Origin: Rhodospira trueperi
GTDB taxonomy: Bacteria; Pseudomonadota; Alphaproteobacteria; Rhodospirillales; Rhodospirillaceae
DNA: 64,000 bases
Reading direction: 5' to 3'
Assembly: GCF_900101965.1 (NCBI RefSeq)
Contig: NZ_FNAP01000001.1
Span: forward strand, 310,001 to 374,000
The position numbers and the translations under genes are program-made. The stretch's first letter is position 1. Every line of letters starts with the position of its first letter. The notes under the pieces were generated by a model that was not told the origin of the DNA, made no database searches, and saw nothing but the letters and a program-made list of their open reading frames with translations. This document shows positions 54,017-62,962 of this stretch, piece after piece.

Positions 54017-54050
54017 GAAAATTTTCTTCGATGGCATAAAAATTTCTTAT
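54017..54050. promoter_or_regulatory. CbbR/LysR-type binding-site candidate
   Basis: The gap between fbp and cbbR is AT-rich here and holds GAAAATTTTC (54017-54026, a perfect palindrome) and ATAA-AAATTTC-TTAT (54036-54050, a perfect interrupted dyad). The second overlaps the cbbR start codon. This suits LysR-type regulation of fbp and autoregulation of cbbR. Confidence 0.5.
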
Positions 54051-54969
54051 GGGCATCGCGCGCGACGTCACGTTGAAACAGTTGCGGGGTTTCGCCGAAG
54101 TGATGCGGCGCGGCACCATCGCCGCTGCGGCCGAACGGCTGCATGTGACTGCTCCTGCGGTTTCCACCCAACTCAAGACGCTTGAATCTTTGGTGGGCGC
54201 GCCGCTGCTGGATCGGTCGGGGGATGCGTTGCGGCCGACCGAGGTCGGCGAAGAGGTGTTGCGTGCCGTTGGCCTGATTGAAAGCGCGCTGAGCCGCTGT
54301 GAACACCGCGTCGCCACTCTGCGCGAGGGTGCGGCCGGTCTCGTGCGCCTGGGCGTGGTCAGTACCGGGAAATACTTCGCGCCCGGGCTGGTCGCTCGGT
54401 TTAACCGCGCGACGCCGGGGATCGTCCTGCATATGACCGTCGGTAACCGTGACGACATCATCCGCACGCTGGCCCAGCGGGGCATCGACATCGCCATCAT
54501 GGGCCGCCCGCCCGAGGCCCCGGACGTGGTGGCCCACCGGCTGGGTCCACACCCTTATGTGATGATCGCGCCGCCCGACCATCCCCTCGCGGCCCTGCCG
54601 GAGGTGGGGGCCGACGCCTTGCTGTCGGAGACCTTTCTGGCCCGCGAGATGGGGTCGGGCACCCGCACCCTGATGGTGCGGGAACTGGATCAACTCGGGG
54701 GCGGGCGATCCTACCGCGTGGTCGAGATGGCGTCGAACGAGACCATCAAGCAGGCGGTCATGGCCGGGCTGGGCATCGCCATGCTGTCGGCCCACACGGT
54801 TCACACCGAGTTAAACGAGGGCAAGCTGGTGACCTTGACCGTGCCGGGCCTGCCGATCATGCGGCACTGGTACCTGATCCACCTCGCCGACGAGGACCTG
54901 ACGGCGGCGGCGACCGTGTTCCGCGATTTCGTGCTCAGCCTGGACGGGGCGTTTCTGCCGGGAACGTGA
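54049..54969 (+). CDS. cbbR: LysR-family regulator of the cbb genes
   Basis: 306 aa. Helix-turn-helix at residues 9-67 (TLKQLRGFAEVMRRGTIAAAAERLHVTAPAVSTQLKTLESLVGAPLLDRSGDALRPT), then a periplasmic-binding-protein-like effector domain. The effector domain contains RLGVVSTGKYFAPGLVARFNRATPGI and the PDHPLAALPEV loop. Position, divergent from fbp-prk, is the classic arrangement for CbbR, which senses metabolites such as RuBP or NADPH. No strong ribosome site precedes ATG 54049. Confidence 0.9.
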   Translation: MGIARDVTLKQLRGFAEVMRRGTIAAAAERLHVTAPAVSTQLKTLESLVGAPLLDRSGDALRPTEVGEEVLRAVGLIESALSRCEHRVATLREGAAGLVRLGVVSTGKYFAPGLVARFNRATPGIVLHMTVGNRDDIIRTLAQRGIDIAIMGRPPEAPDVVAHRLGPHPYVMIAPPDHPLAALPEVGADALLSETFLAREMGSGTRTLMVRELDQLGGGRSYRVVEMASNETIKQAVMAGLGIAMLSAHTVHTELNEGKLVTLTVPGLPIMRHWYLIHLADEDLTAAATVFRDFVLSLDGAFLPGT

Positions 54970-55043
54970 GTCTTGTGAGGCGCGCCATGTCGGACGGGGG
55001 TTGGACCCCTGCCAGGCTGGAGTATCAGTGAAGGATTTTGTAA

Positions 55044-55481
55044 ATGACAAGAGTATTGCCGCTTGCCGTGCTTGCGGCAGCCGTAATCGTAATCGCGCTG
55101 TTCGCTGTTCTCACACGAAGCGTCAGCTTTGACACGTCCGAACGGCCGTGGCCGGCGCACGTTCCCGCGAACGCGGCCTGGGTCGGCGGCGCCGATGGCG
55201 GCGTCTATGTTCGGATCGAGCGGTTTCCCGACGATCCGCCCGACCTCTATCGTGGTTGCGTCTACCACGAGACGGCACCGTGGCTGGCCTATCGCGGGTT
55301 CTTTTCCCTTGAGCGCAACGGCCCTTATTCGCCGGACCAGGACCCCTTGACCGCATGGGACGGCACGCGGCTGTACTTCGGTGAACGCGGCATTCTGAAA
55401 GCAACGACCGATTACAAGCCGACGCGGGACGAGGAAGCACACCCCGCGTGCGACCCGGCCTCAATTCCGGCCGGCTCTTAG
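55044..55481 (+). CDS. Small signal-anchored protein, unknown function
   Basis: 145 aa. Residues 5-25 form one hydrophobic helix (LPLAVLAAAVIVIALFAVL), so it is anchored to or exported across the inner membrane. The rest holds ADGGVYVRIERFPDDPPDLYRGCVYHETAPWLAYRGFF and two cysteines. The start ATG has GTGAAGGA 9 nt upstream. No family was recognised. It lies between cbbR and valS. Confidence 0.65.
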   Translation: MTRVLPLAVLAAAVIVIALFAVLTRSVSFDTSERPWPAHVPANAAWVGGADGGVYVRIERFPDDPPDLYRGCVYHETAPWLAYRGFFSLERNGPYSPDQDPLTAWDGTRLYFGERGILKATTDYKPTRDEEAHPACDPASIPAGS

Positions 55482-55521
55482 CCACATGATCGACACGAGG
55501 GGAGCGGATGGTGTCCAGACG

Positions 55522-58164
55522 TCACCCGATCCTCGCCAACGCCTCCTTCAGCCGGTCGCGCGTGGCTTCCAGGTCGGAAAGGCGCTCGCGGTTCTCGGCC
55601 ACCACCTCGGCCGGGGCCTTGGCCAGGAAGCCCTCGTTGGAGAGTTTCTTAGCCAGCTTGGCGATGTCGCCGTCCTGCTTGGCGATGTCACGTGACAGCC
55701 GCGCCCGCTCGGCGTCCAGGTCGATGACGTCGGCGAGGGGCAGGATCACGGTCGCCTCGTCCACCACGATCTGGGCCGAGCCCGCACCCGGTACCGCGTC
55801 CACATGGGCGATGTCGTCCACACGGGCCAGCGTGCCGACCAGTGCGCGGTGCGTCTGAAGGCGGGCGCGGGTCGCCTCGCTGGCGTCCTTCACCTGGATG
55901 GACAGGCGGGCGGCCGGCGGCACGTTCATTTCCGAGCGCACGGAGCGGATGGCGGTAATCAGGCCCACCAGCCAGTCCATCTCGGCCTCGGCCTCCGGGG
56001 CGGCGAGGCCCTCGTACGCGGGCCAGGGCGCCACGATCAGGGCATGGGGACGCGAGTCCGCCAGGGCCTCCCACAGTTCTTCCGTCACGAACGGCATGAT
56101 GGGGTGCAGCATGGTGAGGATCCGGTCCAGCACCCATGCGGCGGTGGCGCGGGTTTCGGCCTTCGCCGCCGCGTCGTCGCCGTTGAAGACCGGCTTGGCG
56201 AATTCCAGGTACCAGTCGCAGAAGGTGTTCCAGGTGAACTGATAGACGACCTGCGCGGCGTCGTTGAACCGGTAGGCCTCGATCGCGGCGCCCATCCTCG
56301 ACGCGGTGTCGGCCGTGCGGGCCACGATCCAGCGGTTCAGGGTGCTGGTGACGCCGGCGGGGTCGAACCCGTCCACCCCGACGCAGTTGTTCATCTCGCA
56401 GAACCGGGCCGCATTCCACAGCTTGGTGGCGAAGTTGCGATAGCCCTGGACCCGGCTCTCGCTCATCTTGATGTCGCGGCCCTGGGCGGCCATGGCCGTC
56501 AGAGTGAAGCGTAGCGCGTCGGTACCGTATTTTCCGGCCAGATCCAACGGGTCGATGACGTTGCCTTTGGACTTCGACATCTTCTGGCCCGTCTCGTCGC
56601 GGACCAGGGCGTGGATGTAGACCTCGCGGAACGGCACGTCGCCCATGAAGTGATGACCCATCATCATCATGCGGGCGACCCAGAAGAAGATGATGTCGAA
56701 GCCGGTGACCAGCACGTCGCCCGGATAATACCGGGCCAGTTCCGGCGTCTGTTCCGGCCAGCCCAGAGTCGAGAACGGCCACAGCGCCGACGAGAACCAG
56801 GTGTCGAGCACATCGGTGTCGCGCTCCAGCGCCACGGCCTCGCCGTAGTGGGCGAGGGCGCCCGCGTGGGCCTCGTCCTCGGTCTCCTCGACGAAGATGG
56901 TGCCATCGGGGCCGTACCACGCCGGGATGCGGTGGCCCCACCAGATCTGGCGGCTGACGCACCACGGCTGGATGTTGCGCATCCATTCGAAGAAGGTGTT
57001 GGCCCAGTGGGCGGGAACGAAACGGGTGCGTCCGTCCTCAACCGCCTTGACGGGTTCCTTCGCCAGTTCGGCGGCGTCCACGAACCACTGATCGGTCAGC
57101 CACGGCTCGATGACCACGCCGGAGCGGTCGCCGTAGGGCACGGTCATCGGGTTGGGTTCGACCTTCTCCAGCAGGCCCAGGGTCTCCATGCGCTCGACGA
57201 TGCGCGCCCGGGCCTCGAAGCGGTCCAGGCCCTGGAACTCGGCCGGCGCGTTCTCGTTCAGACGGGCGTCGCGGTCGAGGACGTTGATCATCTCCAGGCC
57301 GCAGCGGCGGCCGACCTCGAAGTCGTTGAAGTCATGCGCCGGTGTAATCTTGACCGCGCCGGAGCCTTTCTCGGGGTCGGCGTACTCATCCGCGACCACC
57401 GGGATCGGGCGTTCCACGATGGGCAGGATCACCGTCTTGCCGACGAGGTCGGTATAGCGGTCGTCCTCGGGGTGGACAGCCACGCCAGTGTCGCCGAGCA
57501 TGGTTTCAGGGCGCGTCGTGCCGACAACGACAAAGCGATCCTGCTCGTCTTTCACGGGATACCTGAAGTACCACATCTGCCCGTCGGTGGGGCGCTGTTC
57601 CACTTCCAGGTCCGAGATCGCGGTGTGCAGCTTGGGATCCCAGTTGACCAGCCGCTTGTCGCGGTACATCAGGCCCTGCTTGTGCAGTTGCACGAACACC
57701 TTGGTCACGGCCCGCGACAGGCCGTCGTCCATGGTGAAGCGTTCGCGCGGCCAGTCTGGCGAGGCGCCCAGGTGCCGAAGTTGACGCTGGATGGTGCCGC
57801 CGGAGTGCTCCCGCCACTCCCAGACCTTGTCCACGAAAGCCTCGCGGCCGAGATCGTGACGGGTCTTGCCCTCGTCGGCCAGTTTGCGCTCGACGACCAT
57901 CTGGGTGGCGATGCCGGCGTGGTCCGTGCCCGGCTGCCACAGCGTGTCGCGGCCCGTCATCCGGTAATAGCGGATCAGCACATCCTGGAGTGTGAAGGTT
58001 AGCGCATGGCCCATGTGCAGGCTGCCGGTCACGTTCGGTGGCGGCATCATGATGGTGTAGGGGGCCGCGTTCGACTCGGGATTGCATGCGAATACGCCGG
58101 CCTGCTCCCACCGCTCGTAGTGGCGCCGTTCGACGGCATGGGCATCATACGTCTTGTCCAGCAT
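55522..58164 (-). CDS. valS: Valyl-tRNA synthetase
   Basis: 880 aa from ATG 58164 ([25 protein letters not shown]). Class I signatures: [21 protein letters not shown] (HIGH) and [17 protein letters not shown] (KMSKS). The editing domain includes [22 protein letters not shown]. The C-terminal coiled-coil arm ([40 protein letters not shown]) is typical of ValRS. The long upstream open frame (to 58440) is a shadow. It is downstream of popZ in the same direction, as in many alphaproteobacteria. Confidence 0.96.
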   Translation of the reverse strand: MLDKTYDAHAVERRHYERWEQAGVFACNPESNAAPYTIMMPPPNVTGSLHMGHALTFTLQDVLIRYYRMTGRDTLWQPGTDHAGIATQMVVERKLADEGKTRHDLGREAFVDKVWEWREHSGGTIQRQLRHLGASPDWPRERFTMDDGLSRAVTKVFVQLHKQGLMYRDKRLVNWDPKLHTAISDLEVEQRPTDGQMWYFRYPVKDEQDRFVVVGTTRPETMLGDTGVAVHPEDDRYTDLVGKTVILPIVERPIPVVADEYADPEKGSGAVKITPAHDFNDFEVGRRCGLEMINVLDRDARLNENAPAEFQGLDRFEARARIVERMETLGLLEKVEPNPMTVPYGDRSGVVIEPWLTDQWFVDAAELAKEPVKAVEDGRTRFVPAHWANTFFEWMRNIQPWCVSRQIWWGHRIPAWYGPDGTIFVEETEDEAHAGALAHYGEAVALERDTDVLDTWFSSALWPFSTLGWPEQTPELARYYPGDVLVTGFDIIFFWVARMMMMGHHFMGDVPFREVYIHALVRDETGQKMSKSKGNVIDPLDLAGKYGTDALRFTLTAMAAQGRDIKMSESRVQGYRNFATKLWNAARFCEMNNCVGVDGFDPAGVTSTLNRWIVARTADTASRMGAAIEAYRFNDAAQVVYQFTWNTFCDWYLEFAKPVFNGDDAAAKAETRATAAWVLDRILTMLHPIMPFVTEELWEALADSRPHALIVAPWPAYEGLAAPEAEAEMDWLVGLITAIRSVRSEMNVPPAARLSIQVKDASEATRARLQTHRALVGTLARVDDIAHVDAVPGAGSAQIVVDEATVILPLADVIDLDAERARLSRDIAKQDGDIAKLAKKLSNEGFLAKAPAEVVAENRERLSDLEATRDRLKEALARIG

Positions 58165-58352
58165 GGCTGAACCCGTGTCCTTATCCAAAGATGATCGGAG
58201 ATCCCGGACGGACCTTGACCCAGCGGCGCGGCCTGTCGGGGCGACCGCCGCCCGGCCGCTGTTTCGCGGGTGTCGCGGGAAAGGAATACTCACCCCACCG
58301 CGCGGCGCCGAAACACGCCGCGCGATGAAGGCGATTCCCTTGGCCGCGCTTT

Positions 58353-58964
58353 CTAGCGCTTTCCGGCCCGCTTGGCCAGCCGTTCGATTTCGCGCTGCAC
58401 AAGCCGTTCCGTGATCTCCGGAAGGTTGTCGTCCAGCCACTCCTTGACCAGCTCGCGTGTGATCTGGCGGACCAGATTTTCCAGCGTGATGGCGCCGTCG
58501 CCGATGACAACATCGCGCCCCTGGACGGACTGAGTCAGTTCGTTCAGGTAGCGTGAAGACATATCCGCGACGGACGGCGCGAGCAGGGCGTCATCATCAT
58601 CGTCGGACACGACCGGTTCCGGCGCCGGTGGTGGAGGCGGAGGAGGTGGCGGCGGGGGGGGCGGCGGCGGAGGAGGCGGAGGAGGTTCTGGAACAGGGTC
58701 TGGTTCCGGTTCGGGAGGCAACTCCTCGACCTCCACCATGTCATCCGTCAGTTCGAGGATGTCATCTTCCGGTTCGGGCTCGGGCTCGGGCTCGGGCTCC
58801 GGAGGGGGCGGTGGGGTCGGTTTGGTCGGTTCCGGTTTTGGTGGCGGTTCCAGCTCCGGTTGCGGAGCAGCATCTTCCTCCTCGTCCTCGGACAGAATCT
58901 TCCGGATCGAGGCCAGGATGTCCTCCATGGACGGTTCCTGCTGGGAGGCGTCCTTGTCGTTCAT
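58353..58964 (-). CDS. popZ: Pole-organising protein PopZ (DUF2497)
   Basis: 203 aa. The N-terminal helix [20 protein letters not shown] and the C-terminal block [42 protein letters not shown] match PopZ. Between them is a long Pro/Glu/Asp-rich disordered linker. It has repeated EPEP and an uninterrupted run of about 20 prolines (encoded at 58620-58690). In Caulobacter PopZ forms the polar matrix that tethers chromosome and signalling proteins. Location upstream of valS is conserved. Confidence 0.9.
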   Translation of the reverse strand: MNDKDASQQEPSMEDILASIRKILSEDEEEDAAPQPELEPPPKPEPTKPTPPPPPEPEPEPEPEPEDDILELTDDMVEVEELPPEPEPDPVPEPPPPPPPPPPPPPPPPPPPPAPEPVVSDDDDDALLAPSVADMSSRYLNELTQSVQGRDVVIGDGAITLENLVRQITRELVKEWLDDNLPEITERLVQREIERLAKRAGKR

Positions 58965-59052
58965 GGCCCGTGCTATCCCTCACATGGCCCGTGGTGTCCC
59001 TCACGGTCTTCGTGGGCCCCAGGGTCGGACGCGGCGTACCGCGTCATCCCCC

Positions 59053-60474
59053 TCAATTCTCCGGCGCCGTCGCGTCCATGCCGAGCGCGGCGTCGGCATC
59101 GGCGGCCGCAGACCCGCCGAACCACTGGTCGCGGACGGCCTCATAGTTTTCAGTCGGGTCGTAAAGCTGGACCGAGAGTCCAAGATCCGCGGCCGTCATA
59201 CCACCCACGGCCGAGAGAAGAGAAAACCCGGCCACCAACTCGTCACGCTGCGCCCGCACCAGATTGACGCGGGCGTTCAGAAGCTCCTGTTCCGCGTCCA
59301 GAACATCCAGGACCGTGCGGGCCCCGACCTGCGCTTCGCGTCGCACGCCTTCCAGGGCGATTTCGGCGGCCTCGATTTGATCCTCCAGAGAGTCGATGCG
59401 CGCCATGGTGGCCACCATCTGTTCCCAAGCCTGCTGGGCCTGCTCACGCACCTGTGTCCGGGCCTCGTCGAGTTCGAGGCGGCGTTGTCCGGCCGTGTGC
59501 TTGGCCTGACGCAGTTCGGAATAAACCGCACCGCCCTGATAGATCGGCACGGTCACGTCCAGCGTAGCGGCGAGGGTTTCCCGCTCTGAATTCTGAAGGC
59601 CGCCCTGGTCCCATCCCTTGCTGTAACTGCCGGTCAGGCCGACCTCGGGCAACAGGCGTCCCCGCTGGTTTCGGATCTCGTCCTGGGCCGCTTTCCAGGC
59701 GTACTCGGCCGCCACGATCTGAGGGTTGCGGTCGAGGGCGAGCGAAATCGCCTCCTCAAGGGACTGCGGCAGATTGGGGATCGCGCCCGGCGTCTCCGGT
59801 GCTTCCGGGGTCGTTCCGACCACACGCACGAACCGGGCCCGCGAACTTTCCAGAGAGGCCAGGGCCTCGGCCGTGTCCGCATAGGCTCCGGACAGGCGGG
59901 CTTCCGATTGCGCGACATCCGTCCTGGTGATCTCGCCAACCCGGAACCGATCTTGGGTCGCTTCGAGCTGTCGCGCCAGAACGTCCTCGTTGTTGCGGTT
60001 GAGATCAACCACGGCCGTGTCGCGCACCACGTTGACATACGCCTCGGCCGCGTCCAGGAGCACCTCCTGCTCGACCGCGATCAGTCCCGCCCGTTCGGCC
60101 ATCACGGTGTTTTCGGCCTGATCAACCTGGGCAAAGGTGCGAAACCCGCGAAACAGCGGCTGCGTGACGCTGACCGACAGCGAGGTCGGCCTTGTTTCAA
60201 CGCGATTAAAGGAGCCCGTGCCGGGGTCACTGTTCGCGGACTGCCACCCCGTCTCGCCGTTGACGGTGACATTGGGGCGCCAACCGGACTTGGCCAAGGG
60301 GACGCCCTGATCGACCGCGCGAAGCTGCGCCCGCCGGGCCTGGATCTGGGGATTGTTCTCGTAGGCGGCGGCCAGGGCCTCTTCCAGGGACTGGGCGTAT
60401 GCAGCGGGGCCGGCCGTCACACACAACAGCAGGCCGGCGCCTAGGGCTCGAGCCAGAAGGTTCGCAGGTGTCAT
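59053..60474 (-). CDS. TolC-family outer membrane channel
   Basis: 473 aa from ATG 60474 (AAAGG 5 nt upstream; ATG 60489 is weaker). Signal peptide 1-27, ending TAGPAAYA-QSLEEALAAAYENNPQI. Two homologous halves with long helices follow, holding the TolC-like turn SVTQPLFRGFRTFAQVDQAENTVMA and VTVPIYQGGAVYSELRQAKHTAGQRRLELDEARTQV. It probably serves as exit duct for RND pumps or type I secretion. It lies between popZ and the isoaspartyl methyltransferase, an order seen in related genomes. Confidence 0.9.
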   Translation of the reverse strand: MTPANLLARALGAGLLLCVTAGPAAYAQSLEEALAAAYENNPQIQARRAQLRAVDQGVPLAKSGWRPNVTVNGETGWQSANSDPGTGSFNRVETRPTSLSVSVTQPLFRGFRTFAQVDQAENTVMAERAGLIAVEQEVLLDAAEAYVNVVRDTAVVDLNRNNEDVLARQLEATQDRFRVGEITRTDVAQSEARLSGAYADTAEALASLESSRARFVRVVGTTPEAPETPGAIPNLPQSLEEAISLALDRNPQIVAAEYAWKAAQDEIRNQRGRLLPEVGLTGSYSKGWDQGGLQNSERETLAATLDVTVPIYQGGAVYSELRQAKHTAGQRRLELDEARTQVREQAQQAWEQMVATMARIDSLEDQIEAAEIALEGVRREAQVGARTVLDVLDAEQELLNARVNLVRAQRDELVAGFSLLSAVGGMTAADLGLSVQLYDPTENYEAVRDQWFGGSAAADADAALGMDATAPEN

Positions 60475-60855
60475 AACCTTTGTCACCATTCACAAAAGGG
60501 ATGCCGGAATCGGGCCCGGCCCGCAATCGTTACCCCGGATGGGGCATCACCGCCGCGTTGGGTTTCCTCTCTGACCGTACGATCACACCAGGATTCGCAT
60601 TGGTTGCCACGCCACGCGGTTGCCGACACACTCTACCGATTGGCCCCGCGCCTGACAACGCACCGCGTTCCACCGCTTCCGCGCGGTCCAATGGCGTCCG
60701 GTCCAATGACCTGTTGAATCCTGAAACTCCGACAGCTTAGAGAGTCACCTTAACACGTTACGTCAGCTTCGGAAACCGCCCCCGGGCAAAAGACACCCGA
60801 CCACGACCGATCATCTCGATCCCTTCGGTGCTCCGATGCCCTGGGGCGGCGATGC
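60475..60855. other. Gene-free 381-base gap upstream of the tolC-like gene
   Basis: No supported coding sequence, tRNA or clear terminator. It should hold the promoter of the tolC-like gene. The segment CTTAACACGTTACG at 60750 contains a TTAAC half site, too weak to call. Confidence 0.4.
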
Positions 60856-61509
60856 TCAGAACACGAACGCCTCGGCGCGGTCGAACCCCGGCAGGCGCGG
60901 CGCGGCGGCGTCAAACAGGACACGCCTCCCGAAGGACTCGCCGTGGCGTTCGATGACCGTTAGCTTACTGTTCCAGGTGCCGTCACCGATGATCGCGACC
61001 AGCCGTCCGCCGTCGCCGAGCTGGCCGCGCAGGTCGTCGGGCACCTCGGGAACGGCGCCTTCCAGGAGAATCACGTCATAGGGGGCCTGACGCGGATACC
61101 CGTCCGCGAGGGTTCCGGTCACGACCACGGCGTTGTCCAGTCCCAGCTCCGTCAGAGTGCGCGTCGCACGGGTCGACAGGTCCGCATCGCTTTCCAGCGC
61201 GACCACCGTGCTGGCCATATGGGCGAGCACGGCGGCCGAGTATCCCGTCGCGCACCCGACGTCGAGCACAACGTCGCTGTCCTGGATCGCCGCCGCGTGA
61301 ACCATGCGCGCCAGAACCAGGGGTTCCACGAGGTGGCGTCCGTCGTCCAGGGAGAGGCTGGAGTCCACATAAGCGAAGCCGCGCAGAGCCTTGGGCACGA
61401 ACAGTTCGCGCGGCACCGCTTCCATGGCCTGCAGGACGGCCGGATCCGTCACCCGGTTGGCGCGGACCTGACTTTCCACCATATTGAAACGGGCTTTTTC
61501 GAAATCCAT
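60856..61509 (-). CDS. Protein-L-isoaspartate O-methyltransferase
   Basis: 217 aa. N-terminal FNMVESQVRANRVTDPAVLQAMEAVPRELFVP, then the SAM-binding motif DVVLDVGCATGYSAAVLAHMA with acidic VVALESD, and YDVILLEGAVPEVPDDLRGQL. This is the alphaproteobacterial Pcm/PimT branch. It repairs isoaspartyl residues in aged proteins. It precedes the tolC-like gene in the same direction. GAGAGG lies upstream of the ATG. Confidence 0.9.
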   Translation of the reverse strand: MDFEKARFNMVESQVRANRVTDPAVLQAMEAVPRELFVPKALRGFAYVDSSLSLDDGRHLVEPLVLARMVHAAAIQDSDVVLDVGCATGYSAAVLAHMASTVVALESDADLSTRATRTLTELGLDNAVVVTGTLADGYPRQAPYDVILLEGAVPEVPDDLRGQLGDGGRLVAIIGDGTWNSKLTVIERHGESFGRRVLFDAAAPRLPGFDRAEAFVF

Positions 61510-61787
61510 CGCAACCTCTCAGCGCAGGGGCAGGGAAAGCCGGTGGCGGCACCAGCCGGGGGTCAGGCGACGCGGAGTCGGACCCGCGAGGTTATACCCA
61601 CCGTTTCCGTGCGGGACAATACGGTGGTGATGGTTCCCATGCGCGCCGCGACAACGGGGCGGGGGCGCGACCCGGCTTCGGGACGGAAAAACGCGTCGAC
61701 GGGTGCTTGACCGGTCTGCGCCCTTTGACTATAAAGCCGGCCTTCCGACGGCGCGGTCCTCTCACGGTGCCGCGAGACGGAGCAAGG

Positions 61788-61861
61788 GGCCGGGTGGCAG
61801 AGTGGTCATGCAGGGGACTGCAAATCCCCGTACGTCGGTTCGATTCCGGCCCCGGCCTCCA
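61788..61861 (+). tRNA. tRNA-Cys (GCA)
   Basis: The acceptor arms GGCCGGG and CCCGGCC pair. The anticodon arm GGGGA-CTGCAAA-TCCCC gives anticodon GCA, and the T-arm GTCGG-TTCGATT-CCGGC is complete. The discriminator T is followed by an encoded CCA. Confidence 0.95.
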
Positions 61862-61897
61862 GACGGCGGCGCTTCCGTGCCGTCGCGCGATGGGTAA

Positions 61898-61972
61898 TCC
61901 GGCGTAGCTCAACGGTAGAGCATGCGGCTGTTAACCGCAGGGTTGTAGGTTCGAATCCTACCGCCGGAGCCA
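61898..61972 (+). tRNA. tRNA-Asn (GTT)
   Basis: The acceptor TCCGGCG pairs with CGCCGGA. Anticodon arm GCGGC-TGTTAAC-CGC region gives GTT. The T-arm GTAGG-TTCGAAT-CCTAC is complete, with encoded CCA at 61970-61972. The prophage-like DNA begins directly after it. Confidence 0.95.
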
Positions 61973-62025
61973 TCGAAGGTTGCAAGTGCTTGATTTGGCT
62001 TGATATTTTTCAAAGCCCCGCACTT

Positions 62026-62048
62026 AACCACCATTCAAACCACCACTC
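62026..62048. promoter_or_regulatory. Direct repeat next to tRNA-Asn, possible integrase arm sites
   Basis: AACCACCATTC (62026-62036) and AACCACCACTC (62038-62048) match at 10 of 11 positions. They lie about 50 bases from the tRNA 3' end, at the edge of the prophage-like region, where arm-type integrase or excisionase sites are expected. This is inferred from position. Confidence 0.4.
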
Positions 62049-62091
62049 GCGAATAGGAACTCTCGGGAAAAAACCCGATTCGATTCGCATG

Positions 62092-62128
62092 AAAAAACCC
62101 GCCCCCAGGTCTCCCAAGGGCGGGCGGG
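62092..62128 (-). terminator. Intrinsic terminator (minus strand)
   Basis: The GGGCGGG/CCCGCCC stem (62098-62104 with 62118-62128) is followed on the minus strand by TTTTTTC. It would end minus-strand transcription entering from the phage side. Confidence 0.6.
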
Positions 62129-62151
62129 ATACTGCGCACCGTGCGCAGTAT
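62129..62151. promoter_or_regulatory. Perfect 23-bp operator-like palindrome
   Basis: ATACTGCGCAC-C-GTGCGCAGTAT is an 11-1-11 perfect dyad. Such length and perfection are typical of phage repressor or Arc-type operator sites. It is next to the terminator and the ribbon-helix-helix remnant. Confidence 0.5.
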
Positions 62152-62213
62152 GGTCAGGCGGCGGGCTTGGCGCGTTCGCGGAGCAACGCACCGGCCGCGT
62201 CGTTCACGGTCGC

Positions 62214-62342
62214 GCGGCGGCGGACGATGACCGCTCGGTGTCGTCTCTGGTTGAGCGCATCCTGAAAGCGTGGTTGACTGATAAGGGGTATCTGCCCGGC
62301 CCCGGCGCGGATAGCGGAAAGGGCGGTCGGGTTTCCAGCTAA
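62214..62342 (+). pseudogene. Remnant of a ribbon-helix-helix phage protein
   Basis: The C-terminal part reads ADDDRSVSSLVERILKAWLT then DKGYLPGPG, the style of small Arc/MetJ-like phage regulators. No start codon or N-terminal strand (usually ITVRLP-like) precedes it in frame, although SFTVARRR in another frame just upstream suggests a deletion. On the minus strand a start-less frame also ends at 62154 (ALLRERAKPAA), so strand is not certain. Confidence 0.35.
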
Positions 62343-62368
62343 CCACCCCTGCTAAACGGGAGGAGAAA

Positions 62369-62650
62369 ATGTGTGGGCCAACGATCCGGCTCTATTTTCG
62401 ACGTTCGGATGGTGCGATAGAGGATGGCCAAATAGAATACGAAACCTCCGCCTTTGCTGGTTTCGTGCCTTCGGTCGGGGACGAGGTTGTTGATCCAGGT
62501 GTCTTACAAGGACAAGACCGTAGAGACTATCGGAACCGTCAAATTCTGACCGTTGTCAGAAGGGTTTTCAGCCCTAAAGACAAAGAAGGCAGTATTGCCC
62601 TTGTTGTAGAGCCTAGGCCGGCTTCCGATCAGGATCGTGACATCGTTTAA
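62369..62650 (+). CDS. Small phage-associated protein, unknown function
   Basis: 93 aa with an excellent ribosome site (GGGAGGAG, 62358-62365). It has MCGPTIRLYFRRSDGAIEDG, YETSAFAGFVPSVGDEVVDPG and ILTVVRRVFSPKDKEGSIAL, likely a small beta-rich domain. Codon use is less GC-biased than in the chromosomal genes. No family was recognised. Confidence 0.65.
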   Translation: MCGPTIRLYFRRSDGAIEDGQIEYETSAFAGFVPSVGDEVVDPGVLQGQDRRDYRNRQILTVVRRVFSPKDKEGSIALVVEPRPASDQDRDIV

Positions 62651-62706
62651 TTTGGTCGGCAGCGCGATGTGTCGGGCGCTTTGTAAAAAAAAGCGGGAGA
62701 GTGCAT

Positions 62707-62919
62707 ATGCCATACTATGTTTACGTGGACCCAAGCACTGGAAAGATAACAACTGGCAACAGCTTGCCTTTGGGGGCGCTGAATGCGAAGCAATTCAGCA
62801 CTAGCGGGGAGGCACAAAAATACATGAACTTCGTCAATCAAAAACCGTATGGCAGCGTCCCCGATCTTATGCGCGCTATGGATGCGGCTGAAATGGCAAG
62901 ATTAGCGGGGCTTTTCTAA
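62707..62919 (+). CDS. Small phage-associated protein, unknown function
   Basis: 70 aa from ATG 62707 (a GTG lies two codons upstream); GGGAGA precedes it. Sequence: MPYYVYVDPSTGKITTGNSL, then NAKQFSTSGEAQKYMNFVNQK and a helical C-terminus DLMRAMDAAEMARLAGLF. AT-richer than neighbours. No family was recognised. It is convergent with the zinc-finger gene. Confidence 0.6.
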   Translation: MPYYVYVDPSTGKITTGNSLPLGALNAKQFSTSGEAQKYMNFVNQKPYGSVPDLMRAMDAAEMARLAGLF

Positions 62920-62962
62920 ATCAAACAAGCAGAAACCCTGATCCTCAGATCCGGGGAAAACC

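Noticed and set aside
58620-58700. Repetitive GGC/GGA tract as a CRISPR or satellite
   Set aside because: It is the polyproline coding run of popZ; no spacer structure.
61990-62265. 91-codon frame after tRNA-Asn
   Set aside because: Runs through a terminator, a palindrome and direct repeats; no ribosome site.
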